Source: Diadophis punctatus similis
Lineage: Eukaryota; Chordata; Lepidosauria; Squamata; Dipsadidae
Direction: 5' to 3'
NCBI GenBank assembly: GCA_023053685.1
Contig: JALIGW010000016.1
Span: forward strand, 4,534,001-4,598,000
DNA: 64,000 bases
The translations under genes and the position numbers were made by a program. Under the pieces are notes generated by a model, which was given only the letters and a program-made list of their open reading frames with translations, made no database searches and was not told the origin of the DNA. Shown one piece after another: positions 1 to 12,400 of this stretch. Each line of letters opens with the position of its first letter. The first letter of the stretch is position 1.

Positions 1-67
1 TACTAAAGGACTTTTACAAGCAAGATCTCTACTGGAAAAAAAAAGAACTGACCCAATTGACCATATA

Positions 68-462
68 ATGGGCACCTCGAACGAAGAGATGGTCTCAGCA
101 GAACAGAACCTGAATCCGCTCTGCTTTGAATGTGGCCAGCAGCATTGGACAAGAGAGAACCACTTGTACAATTATCAGAACGAGGTGGACGATGATTTGG
201 TTTGCCATATTTGCCTTCAACCCTTGCTACAGCCATTAGACACGCCTTGTGGTCACACATTCTGCTATAAGTGCCTACGAAACTTTTTGCAAGAGAAGGA
301 TTTCTGTCCCTTAGACCGCAAAAGGCTCCATTTTAAATTGTGCAAAAAATCTAGTATCCTTGTTCACAAACTGCTTGACAAGCTCTTGGTGCTGTGTCCC
401 TTTGCTTCAGTATGCGAAGAGGTAATGCAGAGATGTGATCTGGAAGCACACCTGAAAAACAG
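68..462 (+). CDS. LNX2: LNX2 coding exon 1: start codon, zinc-RING-zinc module
   Basis: The ATG at 68 is the first in the frame and gives the family's expected N-terminus ([10 protein letters not shown]). The exon encodes residues 1-131 plus two bases of codon 132. It contains the whole RING (46-83) and its flanking zinc motifs except the last cysteine, C133. The donor AG|gtaaat lies at 462/463. Reading on past the donor meets a TAA at 464-466, so an unspliced transcript would stop at once. Confidence 0.97.
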
Positions 463-3400
463 GTAAATGGTGAGATGATGGGATTAATCAACTTTATTAT
501 TATAATTATCCTGTATGTTACTTGCCTGCCTGCCTGCCTGCCTTCATATATTTTGTTTCCTTCCCATTCTTGTCTCCTCTTTGAATGTTATTTAAAAGAT
601 GTTGATAAATGGATAGCAATAGATCAGCCTTGTGCTTCTTAATAAAGCAAAGTGAAAGGAGGGAGAAACTTATCTCTGGGACTGTTGATATTTTACAACT
701 TTCTAGCCCTATGTATGCATTCTGTTTGGGTGAAAAATCATGTGATAAGGAAGAATCTTTCTCTCTCCCTTTTGATTGTCTGAAATGTAGACACAATTGC
801 ACAACTAGAAAATATTCTCTAATGTAGAATTGTCCCTCCAAAATGTGGGTAACAAGGAGAATAATTGAGCTACACTACTTGAATTTGTTCTCCTATTAAA
901 CAATCAATTAAATCACTCTAAATTTTCTTTCTCTTTTGACCCTTTCCTGTCAAAAATAACTAAACTCTTATTTTTCTAGAGTAAAAATCAGTGACAGTAT
1001 TGCATATCTGGATTATACATCTGGATTGCAAAGTAACAAATAGAAGGTGGTATCAAAGCTATGCACCTGAGCATGCCCACACAAAGAGCGATCTCTGCTC
1101 TACAAGCTGTTTGTAGGTCATGAAAAAAAATCCCATGGGGCCCAAGGGATGATTAAAGACAATGTGAAATACGGAACAGGCATTTGGGAGGTTCAGGAAA
1201 AATTGAATAATTGCTACTAGCTGCTTGGAGCTACTACTAGAGTGTAGCATTTACCTGATCAAACTGCTATCCAATATTAATTGTCTTCTTCCTAAAAAAA
1301 AAACCTTCTTTCCTAACTTTTGGCTCTTCATTGCCTCCCGGTTCAACTTAGTACATAATTGTGGCAGAAAAAAAATGGAGGAACAGATGATGTGCTTAAA
1401 AGTTTGATTGCTCCAAAGAAAGGTTAGTCGAGTATGGACTGTGACTTTAACCTCTTTACTTCTGGATGGGATGCAGCACCCCAGACAGACCTGGTCCACA
1501 ACTTGGGGGTTCTCCTGGACTCATGATGCCCTGCTCAAAAAGCAACTGGCAGTCATGGCTAGGAGAGCCTTTGCACAACTTCAAGTTGCAGCCTTTTCTG
1601 GATCAGGAGTTCCTGATCCTCTCAGGTCACTCAAGCCCTAATCATCTCATATCTGGACTATTGCAATGCACTGTACATGGGGCTACCTTTGAAGAACATT
1701 TGGAAGCTGTAGGTGGCACAGAATGCAGCAACACAAGAAGTTCTTAGAGCTCCTAGACTGACCCATGTTATTCCACTGCTTTGCAAGCTGCACTGCTTCC
1801 AGGTGCAATTCAAGGTTTTGGCATCACCTTTAAAGCCCTGCATGGCATGGGTCCAATCCAGCTGTGGGTTGCTACCGGCACGGCATGGTTCTACGAACCG
1901 GTAGCAGCGGCAGGAGGCTCCGCCCACCAGCCCCGGACGCTTCTGTGCAGAAGCTGTACGTGCGCGAGCACAAACCGGTAGCGATGGGATTTAGAACCCA
2001 TCACTGGTCCAATCTACTTGAAGAGCCGTCTCACCCCGATGGAGCTGACCCGGGGTGAAATTCAGCAGGTTCTGATAGATTCTGGAGAACCGGTAGCGGA
2101 AATTTTGAGTAGTTCGGAGAACCGGCAAATACCACCTCTGGCTGGCCCCAGGGTGGGGTGGGAATGGAGATTTTGCAATATCCTTCCCCCCAGGAGTGGG
2201 GAGGGAATGGAGATTTTGCAGTATCCTTCCCCTGCAACGCCCACCAAGCCACGCCCACAGAACCGGTAGGGAAAAATTTTGAATTTCACCCCTGGGCTGA
2301 CCCACTCCATTCACGCTAGTAGAGGGGGCATATTGCAGATCCTGTCAGCCAAGTAATTTCAGCTGGCAACATCCAGGAGAAGAGCCTTTTCTGTCACGGC
2401 TCCTGCCCTCTGGCATGCCCTGAACCTCTTGAAGTGAGATTGGCTCCCTCCTTCCTGAGATTTCATAAGAGCCTTAAGAACTGGCTCTGCCAGATAGCTT
2501 GGGCACCTAATGGAGGAGCTTCACACTGGAGCGGGGAGGGGGATTAGATTTTAATTAGTCAATTACTCCCTTCTTTGCCATCCTGTCTCCGTAATTTTAT
2601 CTGTTAATGTTTTTATCTGCTATGTTTTTAACAGTGCGTGGTTTTAATGCTTTTCGGTGTTTTTATGTTGTAAGCCCCCCCAGTGTTGTTGGATACAAGA
2701 AATGGCAGCAAATAAATTTCATAAATAAATGGACTGGTTATGCAGAACTCTGATAAATGATAAATTGATTATACAATTTCAGCTTGGAAGGAACAATCCC
2801 CAATTACCCATTTGAGGTCCCCACTGAACACTGATAGAGTTTAATGGTCTGTGATATATTAATCTAGTGAAACCTTTGGGCATCAAGGCAGCCAATTGTA
2901 TCCACAGCAAAGTGCATGTTGTTCGCCACTTGTGTCACCAATTCAACTTTGGGCAGCTAAAGGAATTCAAACACAATATAAGTGTAATGTATATTAGAAT
3001 AGAATAGAATAGAATAGAATAGAGAATAGAATAGAATAGAATAGAGAATAGAATAGAATAGAATAGAATAGAATAGAATAGAATAGAATAGAATAGAATA
3101 GAATAGAATAGAATAGAATAGAATAGAATTCTTTATTGGCCAAGTATGATTGGACACACAAGGAATTTGTCTTTGGTACATATGCTCTCAGTGTACATAA
3201 AAGAAAAGATACATTTGTCAAGAATCGTGAGGTAAAAAACACTTAATGATTGTCATAGGGTACAAATAAGCAATCAGGAAACAATCAATATTAATATAAA
3301 TCGTAAGGATACAAGCAAAAAGTTATAGTCATACAGTCGTAAGTGGGAGGAGATGAGTGGGAGGAGATGAGGAGACTAATAGTAATAGTAATGCAGCCTT

Positions 3401-6400
3401 AGTGAATAGTTTGACAGTGGTGAGGGAATTATTTGTTTAGCAGAGTGATGGTGTTCGGGGGAAAAACTGTTCTTGTGTCTAGTTGTCTTGGTGTGCAGTG
3501 CTCTATAGTGTCATTTTGAGGGTAGGAGTTGAAATAATTTATGTCCAGGATGTGAGGGGTCTGTAAATATTTTCACGGCCCTCTTTTTGACTCGTGCAGT
3601 ATACAGGTCCTCAATGGAAGGCAGGTTGGCAGTAATTATTTTTTCTGCAGTTCTGAATCTAATACGGAACAGTATTAAATATATAAATACTGTTCCAAAG
3701 ATTCCCAAGCACACCATTCACTAATAGCATAGACTTGCTTGCTCTCCTGACCCCTGTGCCTGGGGAAACATTCAGGTCTGAAAGGTAAGCAGAGTCGGGA
3801 CCAGCTGAATCTTGGGTGGTGTGGTGTTTCAGAGGGCAGGTGCAGCTAGTGGGAAAGGCATGGTTCTTGATCCCTTTAATTCCTTCATGCATACAATCTG
3901 GATTATGTCCTCTCCTGACCAAACTAATGAGATGGGTAGAACTTATGCTAAAATAGTGACGTGTGCATAATGATGTAGTTGAGCAAATGTCCATTATGTC
4001 CTTTTGTTCTGACATCTGATGCAAAATACAGGTTTGGGCATTTGTGTGATGATGTCACAAATGTTATTTTGCTCTGGTTGCGGGCAGCTACGAAGTCAGC
4101 TAAATATGTTTTTATTGCTTTCAAGACTTTATTTCTTGGGAGGGTGAGGCAGAAGATTTCTTCTTTTGTAATGTGTTAGTTCCTTGACTTACAGAACATG
4201 AAAACAAAACAAAATCTACTGCTGTCCGGAGTAGTCAAAAACATGTAGATATGATCCTACAATTTCCTCTCCTCTCCTCTCCTACCTTCTCTTCTCCTTT
4301 CCTCTCCTCCTCTTTTCTTTTCTCCTCTCCTCTCCTTTCCTCTCCTTTCCTCTTTTCTTTTCTCCTCTCCTCTCCTCTTTTCTCCTCTTTTCTCCTCTCC
4401 TCTCCTCTCCTACCCTACCCTACCTCTGCTATACCAGAATGCCTATGAGGGTTACTTCCTTTTCTGAACCTAAGACCAAGATCATTTTTCTGAAGCAGAC
4501 TTTTTTCTTTTCTATTTTTTTTAAACAAGTCATGGCAATAAGAAAGAGTGCTGAGAGTACTAATCATTCTTATTAATAAATATTGGTGGATCACCAGCAA
4601 TCATTTCATATTTGTAGCTCACCAAAGGAGAGGATATTTGTAGCTCAGAACTGTGGAGTCCTTGTGCTCTTTGAGCTTTGTTGTTTACAGAGGTTTCATT
4701 ACCCAACTAGGTAACACCATCTGTGTAACTGAATGTGAGATATATAGTAGCTTGTCCTGCCAGTTTTGGGGGTGGCTTTCTTCTTGATAGTTGTTTTCTG
4801 TTTTTAACACTAACAGAGAGGGAACCCTACACTCACCCAACCCTGATGATACTACCTAGTTGGGCAATGAAACCTCTGTAAACAAAACAACAAAGCTCAG
4901 AGAGCACCAAGCACTCAACAGAAGTTCCAGAGTCTGAACAAAATGTACATGGGAAGAAATTTGGAAGATCTGAATCCAAAGGACATTCATGGCATTGGCT
5001 AGTTCTCTGTACAATATCAATATTGCAGCAACGAGCTTTCCTGTTATATCCAGATTTTTTTCTTTTAATTACAGCTCCCATCATTTCCACCCAGCATAAT
5101 CAATAGTCAGAAGTGATCAAGCGGCACCATATGGAGACACTTATGTTACATTACTTTATGCAACTAAAGATAGTTATTCCCCCCTCCCCCAAGCATCTGT
5201 TCCCTGTGTTTTTTGATAATATAGAAGCATTTCTTCTCTAGGTGTGCTGGGGCTTCCAATCGAAGGGCTGCCTTGGAGAAAAGGATGAACAACAAATTGC
5301 AGGCAGCCACTGAAAGTGAAAATGAGAACGCCATGATTGATCATCTGGACTCCCAGTCCCCTGAAGCAGAGCATGCTGGGACTGGGATGGCATCAGTGGA
5401 GCAGAACATGACATCCGCAACAGTTTCGGTGTGGACAGATGAGTCTGGGGTTGATAACCCTGCCTTTGAGGAGAACATAGGAACGGAGAGTGAGTTTTGT
5501 TCTTCTTTTAGTCTTCGGTTTGATCGGTGCACTTTAAAGCAGGGGTCTCCAACCTTGGCAACTTTAAGACATGTGGACTTCAACTCCCAGAATTGAGAGT
5601 TGAAGTCCACATGTCTTAAAGTTGCCAAGGTTGGAGACCCCTGCTTTAAATGGTAAACATTGAGAAATCTCAAAATCAGATTTTATCCTGGCCTCACTAG
5701 TGCGCGCCCCCTCGCACGATTTTGCTTCTGCGCATGCACGGAAGCAAAATCTCGCCAAAATCTCATGAGGGGATGCGTGCGTGCGTGTGAGACTTTGGTG
5801 CAATTTTGTTTTTGCGCATGCGCAGAAGCAAAATCTTGCCAAAATGCCGCACACATGTGCGTCCCCTCGCAAGATTTTGGCACGATTTTGCTTCCGCGCA
5901 TGCGCAGAAGCGAAATCGCCCAAAAATTATAAAAAAAGATGGCGAAGCGTGCAACTGCCCAGTGGAGATGGTACTGGAGCAGTCATGCGCAAATTGGGTT
6001 ATCGGCGGGTCCCTACTGGAGCTACGCACTGGACCGCACCGGTAGGAACCCACCCCTGGTGTGTATGTTATGTATGTATGTATGTATGTATGTATGTATG
6101 TATGTATGTATGTATGTATGTATGTATTATGTATTTAACTTATATGCTGCCCATCTCGCCTAGAGGTGACTCTAGGCAACTTACAATATAAACAAGATAG
6201 AACATTACAACAACTAAAACAGTATTATTTAAACATTTGTTTACAGAAACCTTGAGAATTAATTAGAGCTGCACAGAATAAATGTTGTGTTAAAAATACC
6301 CAGGAGGTTTTGTTTTTTTTAAAAGTCCTATTTAGCTTCAGCTTTTTTGTTACAGTCGGTTGAATGATTGTGACAACCGCCAAGCATTAACTTTTGATCT

Positions 6401-9400
6401 GCAAAACTGGGAGGTACAATTTGCTCAGAATCAGGATCTGGAGAGCTCCATGCCTTTGTTGGCGTTGATACCTATATTTTATAAAACAAAAAGCATTTAC
6501 GCCAGTGACGTGCTGTATATGTACAACATCAGTTTATCTATTGTTGTTGTTTATAGATTCGTATGATCGGCTCTGAAAGCACTTTAAGTGGGCAGCCATT
6601 TCCAATTTAAATTTGTCTGAAGCCAAATAATATGAATTTTGCTTTGGCTTTCTCATACATCTTTTTTTGTGAAACAATGTTCTAAAACTCCATCATGATT
6701 ATCCCACATAACCTTATGAAACATTCTCCCCTCCCCTGGGAAGTGAGTTTAATTCCATCCTTTATTTCCAAAAGTCCCTCAAGATTTGGCTACATCATCA
6801 GGCCTGGGATTCCCAGGGGACTGTTTGAAGCGGCTCCATTATTGCTATTAACATTTAATCTCTCTGTGCCTAATGGCTTTTTAAGATGTTGTAATCGTGA
6901 CTCTTTTTTTGATACGTTTCTTGTTTTTATATCTTGGTTGTATGGTTCCCAGAGTCACTTTTTGTGAGATGGGCACCATATAAATTTGATATACAAACAA
7001 ACAAATAATTGGAGATGCATGGTCTTTGGCACAAGCTGCTGTATGCCAGTCTGATAATCACTGGCTGACCACGCAGCTCTTGCTGGTCTGCTTTGGGCTT
7101 TAGCAGCTCTGTTAAAAGTCATATTTCAGGTGTAGAGATGGGAAGACATGGGAAAAAAATGAAAAATTGGGGGGGAGGAACAGGATTTTTTTTCATTTTT
7201 TCCTCCAATTTTTCCAGTTTTTTCCAGGCCTTCCCATCTCTATTCGGGCATCCCCACATTAGCCAGCCAACTATCAATTTGAGTTTGGTCAAACAGTCAT
7301 GCAGGCTTGGTTTTCATTTGTTTGACTTATGACATATCAGGTGTCTTTTTATTTTGTTTTATTTATTTCATTTTTGTCTAACAACATATTGCATTGAAAA
7401 AAATGTATTTATATCTACATATTGACTTCTTTCCCAACTGGGCAGCAATCCATCAGCCATCAAGTTTACCGGAAGGTGAGATCACCACCATTGAAATTCA
7501 TCGGTCCAATCCTTATATTGAATTGGGAATTAGCATAGTTGGTGGCAATGAAACACCTTTGATCAACATTGTTATTCAAGAGGTTTATCGTGACGGGATC
7601 ATTGCCAGAGATGGAAGGCTCCTTGCTGGAGATCAAATACTGCAGGTACATAGCCAATTATATATTCTTCTCAACCCTGGTGTGTCTAGATTGTGCAGCT
7701 ATATATTAGATGATGAGTAAGCAAGAAAGATTCATGATTTCCTGACACATTTTTGGAATTCTCTGTTTGGGATAAAAGTTAATGTAGCAGCTAATGGCCA
7801 GAACAGTGGTGAAATCCTCCCGGTTCGGGTGAGTAGGTAGTGGTTGCGGCGGCTGGTTCGGAGAACCGGTAGCGATGGCAGCGTGAGGCTCCGCCTACCC
7901 GCCCCGACAGCATCGCTTCCTGGGTTTTTAAAAAACTTTTTAAAGCCTTTTTCCCCTGCCGGTTTGCCTGAATGAAAGAAAGAAAGAAAGAGAGAGGGGG
8001 GAGGGAGGGGGGAAGGGAAGGGAAGGGAAGGGAGAAAGAAAGAGAATGAAAGAGGGAGATGTTAGAAGGAAAAAATCAGGATTCATTTTCCAGCCGGGAG
8101 ATCGCTTGGCAAAGAAGAAAAACAAATGCTGTTGCTTTAAATCAGGAGTCTCCAAACTTAGTTGCATGGCTGGCTGAGGAATTCTGGGAATTGAAGTCCA
8201 CAAGTCTTAATGTTGCAAACTTTGGAGACTCCTGATTTAAATTGAAAAGCCTTCGGAAGCTGCTCGGAAGGAGGTTTTTAATTGCAGAAGCAAAGTGAAA
8301 TTCTGGGTCAGGTGAATAGCAAACTGGATAAAAGGAAGGATTCTTATATGGTTCTATGTTTTTGAAGTTTTGGGGTTTGTGCAATATGGGCTTTGTGTTT
8401 CTAAAAGGGTTTGGGTAATTCCCATTGTGGCTAAATGACTTTCGTCCTGTGTCGGGTCTTGAGTGTGGGACTGCATATTCTGATTCTACTACTGTGTTTT
8501 GTTAGCTGCCATGGAGAAATTTCAAAATATCCCGTCTTGAATAGGTTTTCTAGGGATCTGTTTGCCTGCTTGTGTGAATGGAGCCAAACCTCAGGCTTCC
8601 ACTTTCTATACGGTCATTATCTCATTATTTCTATCAGGCAGGAATGTGGAATGAGCTTCAGGCAGGTTCTTTGTTAGCAGCTTGATTTTTCCTTGTTTTT
8701 CTGTGACCCTTTTCTTATGAGTAATATTTTATTTGAGGGGGGTGCTTCCCATAGAAGAAAGAAAGAAAGGAGGGAGGGAGGGAGGACCACAAACCTGGCT
8801 GGCACTAGACACAGCTTCAGAGGATGCTTTGAAACAGCACAGCAAAGGCTGGAAGGAACCTCAGAGGTCATCTAGTCCAACCTCCTGCTCCCTGGCAAAA
8901 TGGACTGCTAAATTGGCCACACCCACCCAGTCACATGACAACCTGGCCACACCCACCCAGTCACATGACCACATGGCCACACCCACCTGAAGCCACACCC
9001 ACTTGACCTCCAAGCCATGCCCACAAAATAAGCCACGGCCACAGAACCGGTAGGGAATAATTTCACATTTCACATCTAGGCCAGAACGTGCAATAATTCA
9101 AGCAAAGTAAAATAAGCTTTTACAGTAGCAACTATATATTTCTGATTTAACAGGATTTTGTGTTTTTTTATATCTATTTATATATATTATATCTATAAAG
9201 CTACACAACTGACTCCTATACAACTGACTCACACACAATGCAAAAGCACACAAAAGCCCCTGCAACAACAAGCAGGAACCTCACAGAGCCACAAAGAGCT
9301 CAAAAATCAACTTTCACACTTTACACAAAAATAACATAAAAGCTACACAACTGACTCCTACACAACTGACTCGCACACAGTGCAGAAGCAGCTGGACTTC

Positions 9401-12400
9401 ACACAAAATGGCCCCTGCAACAAAGCAGGAACCTCACAGAGTCACAGTTACAGCGAATAGGTAGTTTAAAAAATGCTTTCAAAAAGTAAAAAAAAAAGGT
9501 TCATCAGCTGTGACAATCAGCTGTGCCACGTGATCAGTGGAAAACTTTTTTTTTTACTTTTTAAAAGCATTTTTACTACCGGTTCAGAGAACCGGAAGTA
9601 TTTGTTACTAACGATTCGGGCAAACCAGGCCGAACCGGTAGCATTTCACCACTGCGAGTCTAATCATCTTTGTTGCTCTTCTCTGCACTCTTTCTAAAGA
9701 TATTGTGTCAGAAATGGTTGCATCTATACTGCTTCTCTTGTCCTCTTGCTTCCTTTGAATTTAGTGGGTGATCCTCAGTTTTTTTTTTTTAAGGAGACTA
9801 AACAGGATCATGGAAGATAAGACAGTCACTGGCTGCACACCCTAAATACTGGTTGTTGGAAAGCAGCAGTGAAAAGGGCCATCACCCTCCAGTCTAGTCT
9901 CGTGAGCTTCCCAAATATATATAGTTGGTTCCAACAGAAGAGAAGTTGGCCAGTTGGCCATTGCATGACACAGAGTATTTATCTCGATACGATTACAGCC
10001 TGATCCATCCAGACTTTCCTTATATTCTTATGCCTAGTGAAGGTTTCAGCAAATTTGTTTAAAGATGGCAGTCCTTTTAACAATTCAAATACTCGAAAAG
10101 AATTGATAGCTTGAGGGATGAATAATAGGATGTTTGTGGTTTCCTAATTAGGTCTATTGAATGTTGTCTAAGATGCCTGCTTAGAATAGGAAAAGAGTTA
10201 GGGTGTTACCAAAGTATCATTCAATTTAAGGTGTGTATCCAAGGTATTTATTCTGGATTGATGAGAACGCTTATGTGTGAGAAGTAGTATACAAATAAAA
10301 CATTGAAAAAGATACTGGATTCCCCTTTCTGCTTGCTGAGCTTACCTTAGCCTGCATAAAATCATTCCAATACCATCCCTGAAGTCAATATTTATGCATA
10401 GGTTTAGTCTAATATAGCTAATCAGAGCCTGAAGACAAGAGCTACAGTGCCAAAATAAGGCAAGAAAGAATTCCAAAGTTGCTTTCTAAAATCACTTGGA
10501 CTTCCTGAATAGATCTTCTTTCTCTGTTTAGTGTGTCTCTTAAATTCTCTTTCTCTATGTTATGTTATGCAAATATTACCAATATCAATGAAGTATCATT
10601 ATTTTGCTTTGGTAAACTCTATTCCCTTCATTTTCTTTTAAAGTTTAAATAAAAGCTCATAAATATGCAATTGAGAAGGATTTTGCAGAATTTCCCCCAA
10701 ATTTCAGTTCTCTGAGAATATATGCTCTCTACTGGCAGGAAACGTGAGAAATGGAGACTTTGTCACAAAGTTTAATTAACAAGCCTTGGGAATACTGAAG
10801 CACATTGCGAGTTAAAAGAGAGAGAAAGAGATTGAAAGAGAAAGAAGTAGAATATATTTTTTACACCTTTACTAATACTCAAGAATGTGGCAAATAGCTA
10901 TTTCACACAGAATGTGAAAAGGAAACAGTTGTTTGAGTCTCGGTGATTATTCTAATCATAAGGTGTCAACACATTTAGCAGTTTAGATTTTGGATTGGTC
11001 TTTTTCATCCTATTAAGTGATACTACAGCTTCTTTCTTTCTGCTGTTTCAGGCTTTTTGCTTCAGGGTTCTTCTTTATTTTCCTTCCTCATCAGGTGGCA
11101 CAAGCTCCCCCCCCCCCCCAAATCCGATGTAACTGGGGAATTGTAGTGCACTACCTCTGGAAGGCACCAAGTTGAAGAAGGCTGATAAGGATAGAATAAA
11201 TTCATTATACAGAATGTACTAATATACCATTAGCATTCCTGGCTTTCAGTAATAGTGAAAGCAGACTAATATAGGTAAATATCTAGATGTTTTCAAAAGA
11301 TCTACCTAGGTGCAAAAGGAAAAAAAATGTTCCCCAAAGGTTATTCTTGAAATATGCCAAGAATATTTGTGAAAAACGTTCAGTACATTTGGCTCTGATC
11401 TTACAAAGTGCGAATTCTGTATATTAATAGCTCACTCATTCTCTGAATGCTTAACCTTATGCACCCAGAACAGCATCTTTCATGCAGAAAAGAGGGTGGG
11501 AAAACTTCCAGAAATGCCAAATCCTTGACCTAAATGTAGTCATGCTGATCATTGCAGGAACAGACAAACTGGGAAATGGGAGCCAGAAAGGGTATAAAAA
11601 TAAATGGCATCTCCTGGAAACAGATGCCCGTCTGGAACATTGAATAGGGGCAAATTGTCACAGGTCTGACGTGCCTTTCCTGCTTCTTTTCTTTCAGGTG
11701 AATAACTTTGACATCAGTAACGTGTCTCACAACCATGCCAGGGCCATCCTTTCCCAGCCCTGTACGTCGCTGCATCTCACTGTCCTCCGAGAGAGACGAT
11801 TCATCAGCCGAACGCACAATCATAGTGACAGCCCTCCCCAGCGAGAGGATAGCTTCCATCTGACCTTACACAAGCGAGACTCCAGCGAACAGCTTGGCAT
11901 TAAGCTGGTGCGCAGAACAGATGAGCCAGGAGTGTTCATTCTTGACCTGCTGGAAGGGGGGTTGGCTGCTCAGGATGGCCGTCTCTGTAGCAACGACAAG
12001 GTGTTGGCTATCAATGGGCATGACCTGAAGCACGGCACACCTGAACTGGCTGCTCACATTATCCAGGTAAAGCCCTGTGGCTGGGGGATTCACTCTCTTT
12101 TGCGTACTGTGGTTTTTCCCAAGCTGGACCAGGGTGGTTGGGAATGATGGGATTTCTTGCCTTAATACACCTGCCAGTTATCAGATTAAGGAAGGCCAGC
12201 CATCTAAAAGTCAAGGATGTTGATGCCCCAAATTGCATTCAAAGGAAACCTTACCAACAAACACATAAATTGATAAACACTCTATACTGGATGGTTATTA
12301 GAGAGACCTACAATAATTTAAATAGGGTTGTGTAGCATTGCAGATTCAGAGGAGGAAAGCTATGTCAGAAGGCACATGGCATGTAGGTACCTGCTAGCAA

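Larger units (their letters stand above)
1412..2730 (+). mobile_element. L2/CR1-clade LINE 3' fragment, split by two hAT-like insertions
   Basis: Translated pieces match the C-terminal part of reptile L2/CR1-type reverse transcriptases ([17 protein letters not shown], [12 protein letters not shown]-like), with frameshifts and stops. The element resumes after each inserted MITE and ends in the usual tail (gttttaatg..., ttgtaagccccc, aataaatttcataaataaat). Its 3' UTR resembles the copy at 12550-13055. Confidence 0.8.

Noticed and set aside
1..67. Possible upstream splice acceptor (tttacaag) before the LNX2 start codon
   Set aside because: The pyrimidine tract is poor and too little sequence is visible, so I did not fix the start of this exon.
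12067..12147. Extension of the exon 4 frame past the donor to 12147
   Set aside because: Intron read-through. The gtaaag donor and the exact phase-0 join to exon 5 fit the LNX2 family.
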